Assembly: GCA_041390825.1 (NCBI GenBank) | Contig: JAWKPF010000022.1 | Coordinates: forward strand, 10,568 to 74,567 | Origin: Thermomicrobiales bacterium | Lineage (GTDB): Bacteria; Chloroflexota; Chloroflexia; Thermomicrobiales; UBA6265 | Reading direction: 5' to 3' | Length of the DNA: 64,000 bases | In this document: positions 35,029 through 44,253 of the stretch, piece by piece | Layout of the letters: every line of letters starts with the position of its first letter | How positions within the stretch are numbered: the first letter of the stretch is position 1 | Notes under the pieces: model-generated | The model's database searches: none | What the model was told of the DNA's origin: nothing | What the model saw: the letters and a program-made list of their open reading frames with translations, nothing else | Position numbers and translations under genes: made by a program

Positions 35029-35927
35029 CCGAGCTGCGGGGGTGCATACCGATTCTCTGCACGCCGTTCGATGCGGAGGACGCTATCGACCGAGCCGGGA
35101 TGCGCGCGCAGATCGATTGGGTGCTGTCCGAAGGCGCGTCCGGTGTGGCCACCCTGGCCCTCGCGAGCGAGGGATATAAGCTCACCGACCGGGAGCGAGA
35201 CGAAGTCACAGCGCTCGTCGTCGAGCATGTTGCCGGCAGGGTTCCGGTGGTCGTTTCGGCGGATGGCGCGGGCACGGCGGTGGCCGTCGACCGTGCCGTT
35301 CGCGCGGCCGCCATCGGTGCGGACGCGTTGATGGTGCTACCGCCGTACCTGGTCAAGCCGGGACCTGCTGCATTGATGGAGTACTACACTCGAATCGGCA
35401 ACTCGGTCGATATTCCGGTCATGATCCAGGATGCGCCCCAACTGACAGGGGTATCGATGTCCCCGGCACTTTGGGTTCAGATTCATCGGCAGGCGAAAAA
35501 CGTCTGCTACGTGAAAGCCGAAGGCACGCCGCAGGGGGCAACGATTTCCGCGGCGCTCGCGGAGAGCGACGGACAGCTGCGCGTCTTTTGCGGTTGGGGC
35601 GGGTTGGGCATTCTCGACGCGCTCGAGCGCGGGGCAGTCGGCAGCATGCCAGCCGCCAACTTCACCAGCGTGTTCGCCCGGATCCACGCGGCCTGGGATT
35701 CCGGGAATCGGACAGCAGCCGTTGATCTACTGAATGGCGCGCTTCCGTATTCGGTGTGGGCCATGCAGTCGCTCGATCACTCCGTCACCGCTGCCAAGCG
35801 TGAGCTCAAGCGACGTGGGGTGATTGCCAACGATCGACTGCGCCAGCCGACCACACCGCTGGATTCTGTCGGAGTCGCCCAGCTCGAGCAATGGATCGAT
35901 TCGATACTGACACTGACGGCAGATTGA
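35025..35927 (+). CDS. dihydrodipicolinate synthase family aldolase/dehydratase (likely KDG-type)
   Basis: 300 aa. DapA-superfamily barrel: PILCTPFDAEDAIDRAGMRAQIDW, LASEGYKLTDRER, ADALMVLPPYLVKPGPAALMEYY (catalytic Tyr) and Schiff-base Lys in VCYVKAEGTP near residue 165. Genuine DapA carries GTTGE where this has LASEG, so a keto-deoxy sugar acid aldolase or dehydratase is more likely than lysine synthesis. Coupled to the galactonate dehydratase-like gene, it would cleave the 2-keto-3-deoxy acid to pyruvate and an aldehyde. Confidence 0.83.
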   Translation: MTELRGCIPILCTPFDAEDAIDRAGMRAQIDWVLSEGASGVATLALASEGYKLTDRERDEVTALVVEHVAGRVPVVVSADGAGTAVAVDRAVRAAAIGADALMVLPPYLVKPGPAALMEYYTRIGNSVDIPVMIQDAPQLTGVSMSPALWVQIHRQAKNVCYVKAEGTPQGATISAALAESDGQLRVFCGWGGLGILDALERGAVGSMPAANFTSVFARIHAAWDSGNRTAAVDLLNGALPYSVWAMQSLDHSVTAAKRELKRRGVIANDRLRQPTTPLDSVGVAQLEQWIDSILTLTAD

Positions 35928-36055
35928 TCTACCATACGTCCGGGTTGGGGGTGATACGCTTTCCGCTTGCCGCGCGTTAAAGTAGTATCCGCGGTCGAGC
36001 AATTGGTTACATTCCAGGCTCACCATTCGTACGTACGCACCAACGGAGTGAACAG

Positions 36056-36715
36056 ATGGCAACGTCCCGGGCACGCTTTATCAAGGCGTTGTGGGCTTTT
36101 CTCATGGTAGCGACCTTGTCATTGGGCGGGTTGACGGTCGCATTCGCGCAGGATTCCCGCATCGAGCCGAGCACGCTGGGTGAGATGCCAACCAGTGGCG
36201 GTCTGCGACCCGGTCCGGCTGGCGCATTCGTGCAAACCGCGACCCCGGAAGCGAAGGGCGTTATTCCTGTCGCCATTCAGATCCCGAATGCCTTCGTCGA
36301 CGCACAGGTCGAGAGCATCGATATCGTCGATGGCGTCATGCAGGATCCGACGGGACCGTGGGTGATTTCCTGGTACAAGCAGTCTCCGGGGTTGGGCGCG
36401 GTCGGCAATATTCTGATGGCTGGACACCTCGACTACTGGGACGTGGGGCCGGCGGTGCTCTACAACGTCAACAACCTGAATCAGGGTGACACCATCTCGG
36501 TCACAGGCGAAGACGGCGTCATCTACACCTATGAGGTCGACTGGCGTGAGAACTTTGCCACTGCAAACGCGCCGCTCGACAAGATCGTCGGTCCGACCGA
36601 CAACGAGAGCTTGACCATCATCACCTGCGGTGGACCGTTCGATTACACCAACGGCGTCTACCTGGAGCGCACCATCGTCCGCGCGCATCGAGTCGAGACC
36701 CCGGTAACCGCCTAA
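36056..36715 (+). CDS. class E/F-like sortase
   Basis: 219 aa. Signal/anchor segment at about residues 8-30. The sortase barrel carries the triad: His in ILMAGHLDYWD near residue 122, Cys in LTIITCGGPF near 188 and Arg in YLERTIVRAHRV near 206. No other sortase or clear LPXTG substrate is evident here. It probably ligates or cleaves surface proteins outside the membrane, or acts as a housekeeping sortase. The 128-bp region upstream shows no strong promoter. Confidence 0.87.
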   Translation: MATSRARFIKALWAFLMVATLSLGGLTVAFAQDSRIEPSTLGEMPTSGGLRPGPAGAFVQTATPEAKGVIPVAIQIPNAFVDAQVESIDIVDGVMQDPTGPWVISWYKQSPGLGAVGNILMAGHLDYWDVGPAVLYNVNNLNQGDTISVTGEDGVIYTYEVDWRENFATANAPLDKIVGPTDNESLTIITCGGPFDYTNGVYLERTIVRAHRVETPVTA

Positions 36716-36744
36716 ACTCGTTTCGACATAACGCATCCGGAGAG

Positions 36745-36766
36745 CGGCGGCCGATTTCGGTCGCCG
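36745..36766 (+). terminator. hairpin after sortase gene
   Basis: CGGCGGCC / GGTCGCCG stem (one GU) with a short loop, followed by a T-rich but interrupted tract (TTCATCATTTC). Plausible end of the sortase transcript. Confidence 0.5.
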
Positions 36767-36803
36767 TTCATCATTTCTATGTCTATCCGGAAACGAGGGT
36801 GCA

Positions 36804-37598
36804 TTGTCGTTCGACCGTGAGCAACTGCAGAAACTGATCGATCACGAAGACGGGGATGCGCTGCAGTTGTACCTGCAGGCGCATTCGAACCTTCCTGGTC
36901 CTCGCGGCAATCTCGAGCTCGCCGCGGACACAGCAGATCTTCTCGCCGCGAGCGATCTCGATTGGGCGATGGATCTCATCGACGGCTGGAGTCGCCTGGG
37001 TGAACTGCGCGCAGGAGGCAACGCTCCCGAGGTGATGCTGCCCTTTACTGCAGCCCAGACAGCTGGCGCGCTCTGGTCGCGGGCGGATCATGATCGACGC
37101 ATGTTGTTGGAAGAATTGCTGCATCGGGGCGCCAACGATTCGCGCTGGCGAGTTCGCGAAGGGGTCGCCATGGGCATGCAGCGAATCGGATTCGCCTGTT
37201 TCGACGATTTGCGGGACCTGACCAATCGTTGGTCTGCCCAAGCGACCCTGCTGGAATGGAGGGCAATCGTGGCTGCCCTGGCCGAACCGCCCCTCCTGAT
37301 CGATCGGTCCCGTGCCGAACTTGGTATCGATCGGAGTTGCCTCGCGCTGGAGGCGTTGCTTTCTCTGCCTGCGAACCAACGTGCTTCCGGCGATGCGCGC
37401 GGGCTGCGCGCTGCCCTGGGGTATGCGATCAGTGTGTTCCTGGTGGTCGATCCCGATGGTTTCGCGGACTTCGAGAAGATTGCGCGGATACCCAACAAAG
37501 ATGCCCAGTGGATCGTCCGGGATAACCTGAAGAAAGCGCGCATCGCGAAGCGGTATCCCGATGAATGCGCCCACGTCTCCGGGATACTCAACGGATAA
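36804..37598 (+). CDS. hypothetical all-helical protein, possibly HEAT-like
   Basis: 264 aa from TTG 36804 (GAGGG upstream). I do not recognise the family. The sequence is predicted helical with Leu-rich and Ala-rich helices separated by short turns (LEELLHRGANDSRWRVREGVAMGMQRIG; ATLLEWRAIVAALAEPPLL), which recalls HEAT/DNA-alkylation-repair-type solenoids. There is no signal peptide or membrane segment. It stands alone between the sortase and threonine synthase genes. A scaffold role is only a guess. Confidence 0.6.
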   Translation: MSFDREQLQKLIDHEDGDALQLYLQAHSNLPGPRGNLELAADTADLLAASDLDWAMDLIDGWSRLGELRAGGNAPEVMLPFTAAQTAGALWSRADHDRRMLLEELLHRGANDSRWRVREGVAMGMQRIGFACFDDLRDLTNRWSAQATLLEWRAIVAALAEPPLLIDRSRAELGIDRSCLALEALLSLPANQRASGDARGLRAALGYAISVFLVVDPDGFADFEKIARIPNKDAQWIVRDNLKKARIAKRYPDECAHVSGILNG

Positions 37599-37675
37599 GG
37601 GGGAGAGTGGCCAGCGTGGTATGCTCAGCCGCTGAACGTTTCTGTGCGCATTTCGCGCGTTCCTGAAGACTTCGT

Positions 37676-38989
37676 GTGAGCTCGACGGCAGATCTCGACG
37701 ACCGAACGACCGCATTGGGCCGCATTCGGCTGATTTGTATGGACTGCGGCGCAACTGCGACTGCCGAGTCTGCAGTGTCGGTTTGCCCTGCATGCGGTGG
37801 CTTGTTCGAGGCCGATCTCGCGCTTGGCCCGCTCGACCGGGGGGCGTTCGACCGGGATTCTACTGGGGCCAGGTTCTTTTCCGGCGTTTGGCGCTACCAA
37901 CCGATGCTGCCACAGCTGCCCCAGGATTCCATCGTTTCACGGGCGGAGGGGCGCACCCCCATCTACTGGGACGAGCGTATCTCGGCCTACGCCGGTGTGC
38001 GCCTGCTTGGTCTGAAGCATGAGGGGCAGAATCCAACCGCCTCCTTCAAGGACCGAGGCATGACCGTTGGGGTCAGCCATGCAAAGGCCATCGGCGCCCG
38101 GATCGTCGCGTGCGCTTCGACCGGCAACACGTCGGCCTCGCTCGCCTCGTACGCAGCGGCCGGCGGCATGCAGGGACTTGTGATCATCCCGGAAGGGAAG
38201 ATCGCCGGCGGAAAGCTCGCTCAGACGATTGCGATGGGCGCCCGAATTGTGCAGGTCGACGGGGATTTCGATATCGCCCTTGCGCTGTTGCGCCAGCTGA
38301 CTGACAAGTACCCGGTCTATCTCGTCAACTCGGTCAACCCTTTTCGTATCGAAGGGCAGAAGACCATTGTCATCGAGATGCTCGAACAGCTCAACTGGGA
38401 AGTCCCGGATGTGATCGTGTTGCCGGGCGGCAATCTGGGAAACACAGCTGCATTCGGCAAGGCGCTATCCGATCTCGCCAAGACCGGACTAATCGATCGG
38501 CTCCCTCGTCTGATGACAATTCAGGCCGAGGGAGCGGCTCCCTTTGCCGACTATTTCGACTCGGGTTTCGACCGATATGAGGCCGTCAAGGCGGAAACCG
38601 TGGCAACCGCCATCAAGATCGGCGATCCGGCCAGCATCGAACGCGCCCGGCGCGCGATTCAGCTGACGGACGGGCATGTCGCGCGCGTTTCGGACGATGA
38701 GATCCTGGCTGCCAAGTCATGGATCGACCGGGTGGGGATCGGTTGCGAACCCGCCTCTGCCGCATCGCTGGCAGGGGTGAAAAAGCTGGTCGCCGAGGGA
38801 CACATCGATCCAGAAGCGACGGTTGTCGGCGTCCTCACCGGTCAATTGCTCAAAGACGCTGACGCGGTCATTGGTTACCACCTTGGGACGCTCGGCGGTC
38901 CGGATCGACCGAACGTCAACCGGCCGGTCACGATCGAGCCAACCATGGACGCGCTGGAACGGACACTCGACGATGCGCTTTCGCGTTAA
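37676..38989 (+). CDS. thrC: threonine synthase
   Basis: 437 aa from GTG 37676. PLP enzyme that converts O-phosphohomoserine to threonine. The N-terminal zinc ribbon CMDCG...CPACGG (about residues 21-40) is typical of archaeal/thermophile-type ThrC. The PLP Lys is in NPTASFKDRGM near residue 124. Other motifs are ASTGNTSASLASYAA and LPGGNLGNTAAFGK. It overlaps the homoserine kinase gene by 17 bp, so the last two steps of threonine synthesis are co-expressed. Confidence 0.95.
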   Translation: MSSTADLDDRTTALGRIRLICMDCGATATAESAVSVCPACGGLFEADLALGPLDRGAFDRDSTGARFFSGVWRYQPMLPQLPQDSIVSRAEGRTPIYWDERISAYAGVRLLGLKHEGQNPTASFKDRGMTVGVSHAKAIGARIVACASTGNTSASLASYAAAGGMQGLVIIPEGKIAGGKLAQTIAMGARIVQVDGDFDIALALLRQLTDKYPVYLVNSVNPFRIEGQKTIVIEMLEQLNWEVPDVIVLPGGNLGNTAAFGKALSDLAKTGLIDRLPRLMTIQAEGAAPFADYFDSGFDRYEAVKAETVATAIKIGDPASIERARRAIQLTDGHVARVSDDEILAAKSWIDRVGIGCEPASAASLAGVKKLVAEGHIDPEATVVGVLTGQLLKDADAVIGYHLGTLGGPDRPNVNRPVTIEPTMDALERTLDDALSR

Positions 38990-39875
38990 GGCTCCCGCCT
39001 CCAGCGCCAATCTCGGACCCGGTTTCGATGCGCTTGGACTTGCGCTCGACCTCTGGAATGAGCTCGAGATCGACACCGACGGCGAGCCGGGGGCGGTGAC
39101 GGTCGAAGGGGCTGATGGCTCGCTGCTCGCCGACAAGCAGAACTACAGTCTCAACGCCATGCAGGAACTTGCGCACCTGCATGGCAAGGAGCTGCCAGGG
39201 TTCTCGATGGCTATTCGGGCCAATGTCCCGGTGGCGCGTGGGCTCGGCAGTTCTGCGGCCGCGCTGGCATGCGGGTTGGTGGCTGGCAACGAGGTTGCTC
39301 AACTCGGATTGAGCATGAACGATCTTTTTCTGCATTCCTGGCAGATGGAAGGGCATGGCGACAACGTCGGCGCGGCCTTTTTCGGCGGCGCGATCCTTGC
39401 TGTGGTCGGGATGTCTCATGCCATCCTCCTTTCCAATGGCGACGATCTTGGCTTGATGGCTGTGACCTTTATTCCCGAGGCAACGAGCGCCACCTGGGCC
39501 GCCAGAGCTGCGTTGCCTTCCACGATTCCTCTGCCAGACGCCGCGTTCAACGTCGGCGTCGCATCCGGGCTCACCTGGGGGCTGGCAACTGGCAACCGGG
39601 AAGCCATCGCGGCCGGCATGCGTGATCGTCTGCATGAGCCGTACCGCGCTCGACTCTTTCCCCATCTCACACCGATGACCGATGCCGCCCGGCAGGCGGG
39701 TGCGATCGGCGCCTCGTTGAGCGGAGCCGGTCCGACGATCCTCACGCTGGTCGAGCCCGAGAACGCTGACGCGGTTTGCGCCGCGCTTTCCGAGGTTGCC
39801 CGCGAGCACGAGGTCCAGGGAGAGGTCAAGCCGCTCAAGCCCACATCGTGTGGAGTTTCGATCGAGCATCTATAG
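38973..39875 (+). CDS. thrB: homoserine kinase
   Basis: 300 aa from ATG 38973, inside the end of thrC. GHMP kinase that phosphorylates homoserine. Motif 1 is SSANLGPGFDALGLALDLW, motif 2 PVARGLGSSAAALACG (ATP loop, about residues 88-103) and motif 3 GASLSGAGPTILTL near 247. The stop codon is directly followed by a heptamer repeat that fills the gap to the convergent GNAT gene. Confidence 0.95.
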   Translation: MRFRVKAPASSANLGPGFDALGLALDLWNELEIDTDGEPGAVTVEGADGSLLADKQNYSLNAMQELAHLHGKELPGFSMAIRANVPVARGLGSSAAALACGLVAGNEVAQLGLSMNDLFLHSWQMEGHGDNVGAAFFGGAILAVVGMSHAILLSNGDDLGLMAVTFIPEATSATWAARAALPSTIPLPDAAFNVGVASGLTWGLATGNREAIAAGMRDRLHEPYRARLFPHLTPMTDAARQAGAIGASLSGAGPTILTLVEPENADAVCAALSEVAREHEVQGEVKPLKPTSCGVSIEHL

Positions 39876-39876
39876 G

Positions 39877-39908
39877 CGGCAGGCGGCAGGCGGCAGGCGG
39901 CAGGCAGG
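39877..39908. repeat. heptamer tandem repeat CGGCAGG x4 plus partial
   Basis: Four perfect CGGCAGG units followed by CAGG. The array starts one base after the thrB stop codon and ends two bases before the stop codon of the convergent GNAT gene, so it occupies the whole intergenic gap. Confidence 0.9.
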
Positions 39909-39910
39909 AA

Positions 39911-40348
39911 CTACTGCGTCAGGTCGAGCCGGGCTGTTTTCTCTCCCCAGTCGGCGATGCCAGTTGGCTCGAACCCCTGATTCAGGTAGAGACGCTCCGC
40001 CACACTGTTTTCGGGGTGCCAGCCGACGTCGACCTCGGTGTAGCCCTCGTCGCGCATCCGTCTGATCACCCGTTGCAACGCTTCTTTTCCCAATCCCTGT
40101 CCCTGGTACCGTTTGTCGATCATGAGGCGGAACAGCCACACCTGTCCGTCTTGCTCGGCCGTCCCATACATGACGAATCCGACCATCGTCCCGCCTCGAT
40201 AGATGCCCAGTGGGACGAGTTCCGGGTGATAGAGCGATTCGGCGATCGACCAGGCGTTGGAACGTACGAACGCTCGCTGGTGCTCGTCGACGTCCAGCGA
40301 GGCCGCCGTTTCCCAGTTCTGAATGGTGATCGGAATCAGAACGATCAC
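39911..40348 (-). CDS. GNAT family N-acetyltransferase
   Basis: 145 aa from GTG 40348, seven bases after the stop of the sugar kinase. GNAT fold: the acetyl-CoA loop is LMIDKRYQGQGLGKEALQRVI (R/Q-x-x-G-x-G/A pattern, near residues 78-98), with the C-terminal WHPENSVAERLYLNQGFEPTG typical of spermidine/diamine and amino-acid acetyltransferases. A polyamine or small amine is a possible substrate. Co-directional with the kinase upstream of it. Confidence 0.87.
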   Translation of the reverse strand: MIVLIPITIQNWETAASLDVDEHQRAFVRSNAWSIAESLYHPELVPLGIYRGGTMVGFVMYGTAEQDGQVWLFRLMIDKRYQGQGLGKEALQRVIRRMRDEGYTEVDVGWHPENSVAERLYLNQGFEPTGIADWGEKTARLDLTQ

Positions 40349-40355
40349 CGCGGTC

Positions 40356-41375
40356 TCACCGTTGCAGCACGCCGCCGTCGGTTGCCAGGATGGCAGCTTC
40401 GATCTCGGCACGGTTGGCGGCAAGGAAATCGCCCGGCATTGTGTGTTTGAGCGCCGAGGCGGCCAATCCGAGCTCCAGCGACCGATTGAGATTCGCAGGG
40501 TCCTCGATGTAGCCGGCAATGAATCCGCCAGCAAAGGCATCTCCCCCGCCAAGCCGGTCGACGACCTCCACCTCGGTCCAATCCGTCTGGTGCAGGTGTC
40601 CGCTTGGACCAAGCGCCATTCCTGCAAGCTTGAGCGAGCGCGAGCGCTTGCCCTTCTTGCGGGTCATCACGCAGACGGCGATACCAAGTTTGTGAAGCGC
40701 GGTCGCCATCGCGGCTTCATGGTCTCCTTCGATGCCGAAGAAGGTATTCAGACCGCTGCGTGAGGCGAACATCACGTCGACCAGCGGAGCAATCTCCATG
40801 AAGCAGTGGCGCGCTTCTGCCTCGGACCACAGCTTCGAACGGTAGTTCAAGTCGAAAAACACCGGCACATTCGCCTTGTTGGCTGCCTGGATCGCAGTCA
40901 TCGACTCGGCTCGCGCCGCTTCGCTTACCGCTGGCGTGATCCCGGAAATGTGAAATGCGCTTGCGCCCGAGAAGATCTCGCCCCAGTCGAACTCTCCCGG
41001 TTTCAGGCGTGCGAAGGCCGAGTGCTGCCGGTCATAGAGCACTGCGGAGGGACGAGGATCGGTGCCTTCCTCCAGCAGGTAGAGGCCCATGCGCCCATCC
41101 TCGTCACCGACCCAGTTGACGTGCGACAGATCGACCTGATGCGCGCGGCTCTGGCGGGCGAGGTAGTGTCCCAGTCCATTGTTGGGCAAGCGGGAGACCC
41201 ATTCCGCCTCGACGCCCAGGCACGCGAGCGTTACCGCGGTGTTGAGTTCGGCGCCGCCTGGGCTCAGATCGAGCGAGATCGTCCGTTCGATCCGCTCGTT
41301 CCGCGGCGGAGTCAGCCGGACCATCCCCTCACCGAACGTGACCACTCGCGGACGCTTCGTCGCTTGCTCGGACAT
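40356..41375 (-). CDS. PfkB family sugar kinase, probable 2-keto-3-deoxygluconate kinase
   Basis: 339 aa from ATG 41375, chosen because AGGGAAG lies about ten bases upstream; longer forms lack a ribosome site. PfkB features: GEGMVRLTPP and LSPGGAELNTAVTLACLG at the N-terminus, FDLNYRSKLW mid-chain, and the catalytic GGGDAFAGGFIAG (Asp base) near residue 285. The N-terminal GGAELNTA and FDLNYR patterns fit 2-keto-3-deoxygluconate kinases. It would phosphorylate the product of the dehydratases encoded at 33841 and 8885. It is divergent from the MalK-type gene at 41622; the 246 bp between them show no convincing shared operator. Confidence 0.83.
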   Translation of the reverse strand: MSEQATKRPRVVTFGEGMVRLTPPRNERIERTISLDLSPGGAELNTAVTLACLGVEAEWVSRLPNNGLGHYLARQSRAHQVDLSHVNWVGDEDGRMGLYLLEEGTDPRPSAVLYDRQHSAFARLKPGEFDWGEIFSGASAFHISGITPAVSEAARAESMTAIQAANKANVPVFFDLNYRSKLWSEAEARHCFMEIAPLVDVMFASRSGLNTFFGIEGDHEAAMATALHKLGIAVCVMTRKKGKRSRSLKLAGMALGPSGHLHQTDWTEVEVVDRLGGGDAFAGGFIAGYIEDPANLNRSLELGLAASALKHTMPGDFLAANRAEIEAAILATDGGVLQR

Positions 41376-41621
41376 CGGATCTGCTTCCCTCATTTCGATG
41401 CGCTGCACGTGTTCCTCGAATTCTAGTGGCTGCAGCCCCGCTCCGGACGTGCGCCGCACTTGACACGAATCGAAGACCCGGCCAAACTGCGCGTGCACGT
41501 TGTAAGACGCCGTAACGGGCGCGATGAGTAAAGCGAATGGGCGGCTCATCGAAATTGGAGGGCGTTTCTGGGCTGAAGCGACACGGCTTCCGTCCCGTAG
41601 TCAGGAGAGAGTGGGGCAACG

Positions 41622-42737
<1,116 letters not shown>

Positions 42738-42759
42738 GCCAACGCCCGACAATGCAGCT

Positions 42760-42794
42760 CGAAGGGCCGGTTGCCGCCGGCCCTTCGTCGTTTT
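42760..42794 (+). terminator. strong intrinsic terminator after the UgpC/MalK gene
   Basis: Perfect 11-bp stem CGAAGGGCCGG / CCGGCCCTTCG with a six-base loop, followed by TCGTTTT. It ends the transcript 23 bases after the stop codon. Confidence 0.9.
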
Positions 42795-42882
42795 CCGAGC
42801 GTGCCGGGGGCATTTCTAGTTCGACGTATCTCCACTATTGGGTCGAGGGCGCTTTGTCCAAAGGAACGAGGGAAGGAACGAT

Positions 42883-44031
42883 ATGGGTGAGCAGGGCGAC
42901 GGACTGGCTCCGGCAACCATCGCAGTCAAGGGCGGCAACGAGCACACCAGCGGGTCCGGTGTTTCGCCGTCGATTCAGCTTTCATCGACGTTCGTTCATG
43001 CCGGAGATCCAGGCAACCCGGACGACGGCATTTACTCCTACGGGCGCGGGGGATCGCCAGGGTTCACTGAGCTCGAGCGTGCGATTGCCGAACTGGAGCA
43101 TGGAACGGACGCGGTCGTCTTCAACGCCGGAATCTCCGCCGCCATTGCGGCGCTTGCCGAAGGCGCCAATGGAACGGCTGTCGTGTTGCCCTACGATGCC
43201 TACTATGGCATTCGCGCTCGTGCATCTGAACTGCTGCCGCAGCGAGGCATCGAGGTCCGTTTCGTCGATCAATCGAACCTCGACGATCTGCGCGAAACGC
43301 TCGACGGCGCCTCGCTCTTGTGGACAGAGACTCCCACCAACCCGTTGCTTGCTATCGCTGACCTGGAAGCGGTCGGCAACCTATGCGCGGAGATGGGCAT
43401 CCCCTGGTTCTGCGACAACACCTTTGCCACCCCGATATCGCAGAATCCGCTCGAATACGGCGCGGCTGGCGCCATGCACAGTGTCACCAAGTACATTGGC
43501 GGACACAGCGATCTGATCCTTGGCGCGGTGGCCGTGAACGACTCGGCCCTCGCCGGTCGGTTGCGCGGTCGTCGTGGCGATGTTGGGACGCAACCGGACG
43601 GGTTTACCTGCTGGCTGGCGCGGCGTGGTTCGCAAACGCTGGCGGTGCGTTTCGAACGGCAGTGCGAGAACGCCCTCGAACTGGCCCGCCGGCTCGATGC
43701 TCATCCTGCGGTGGAACATGTCTACTATCCTGGGCTCCCGGCCCATCCCGGGCATGCGACTGCAAAGAAGCAGATGCGGGGTTTCTTCGGCGCCATGCTC
43801 TCGTTCGTTGCAAGAGGAGGGCAGGAAGCCGCGCAACGGGTGGTCGACCGCTGCGAGATCTTCGTGCCCGCCACCAGTCTCGGTGGGGTCGAATCATTGA
43901 TCGAGCGCCGCGCACGTTGGACCGCGGAGTCGGCTCATCCTGCCCTTCTTCGTCTTTCGATCGGTATCGAGGATGTCGAAGACTTGTGGCGAGATCTGGA
44001 AAGTGCCCTCTCATCGGGAGGGAATAGCTGA
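42883..44031 (+). CDS. Cys/Met metabolism PLP enzyme (cystathionine gamma-synthase family)
   Basis: 382 aa from ATG 42883 with GAAGGAACG upstream. Fold-type I PLP enzyme: PSIQLSSTFVH, SYGRGGSPGFTELE, ETPTNPLL, FCDNTFATP, PLP Lys in SVTKYIGGHSDLI near residue 200 and SLGGVESLIERRA. It could be cystathionine gamma-synthase, gamma-lyase or O-acyl-homoserine sulfhydrylase; these cannot be separated by eye. Homoserine metabolism links it loosely to thrB/thrC 4 kb upstream. Confidence 0.87.
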   Translation: MGEQGDGLAPATIAVKGGNEHTSGSGVSPSIQLSSTFVHAGDPGNPDDGIYSYGRGGSPGFTELERAIAELEHGTDAVVFNAGISAAIAALAEGANGTAVVLPYDAYYGIRARASELLPQRGIEVRFVDQSNLDDLRETLDGASLLWTETPTNPLLAIADLEAVGNLCAEMGIPWFCDNTFATPISQNPLEYGAAGAMHSVTKYIGGHSDLILGAVAVNDSALAGRLRGRRGDVGTQPDGFTCWLARRGSQTLAVRFERQCENALELARRLDAHPAVEHVYYPGLPAHPGHATAKKQMRGFFGAMLSFVARGGQEAAQRVVDRCEIFVPATSLGGVESLIERRARWTAESAHPALLRLSIGIEDVEDLWRDLESALSSGGNS

Positions 44032-44078
44032 TCCAATTTGTGCCCTTCGCGCCGTGGATTTCCTGGTTCGTGAGGATT

Positions 44079-44094
44079 GTTACGATTTTGTAAC
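44079..44094. promoter_or_regulatory. dyad GTTAC-N6-GTAAC upstream of nosZ
   Basis: A perfect 5-6-5 inverted repeat lies 160 bases before the nosZ start. The spacing is that of CRP/FNR-family operators, although the half-site is not the classic TTGAT or TGTGA. It is the only evident regulatory dyad in the 222-bp nosZ upstream region. Control by an oxygen- or NO-sensing regulator is inference. Confidence 0.4.
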
Positions 44095-44253
44095 GGTAGC
44101 CTCAGCCCCCTCACAGGGTTGCCATGCTCTGGCCACTACAGTCGGCGCAGGCAAAGTGAGCTTCTTGGCATGGGCGCACCAACAGTGAATATCGCGCTTT
44201 CCGGGGAGTCGCTGAGCCTCGTACGGTTTCAGTAGAGTCCCGGAGGTGCCGGA

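Noticed and set aside
35025..35927. DapA (4-hydroxy-tetrahydrodipicolinate synthase) for lysine synthesis
   Set aside because: The GTTGE loop of true DapA is LASEG here and the gene is coupled to a galactonate dehydratase-like gene, so a sugar-acid aldolase is preferred.
35928..36055. Repeated CGTACGTACG-like sequence here and near 19100 as a shared operator
   Set aside because: It is short, self-complementary and GC-typical, present only twice with different surroundings; no support for function.
41460..41488. TTGACA at 41460-41465 as a promoter for the MalK-type gene
   Set aside because: No acceptable -10 hexamer at 16-18 bp spacing (CAAACT is the best), so it is not listed as a feature.
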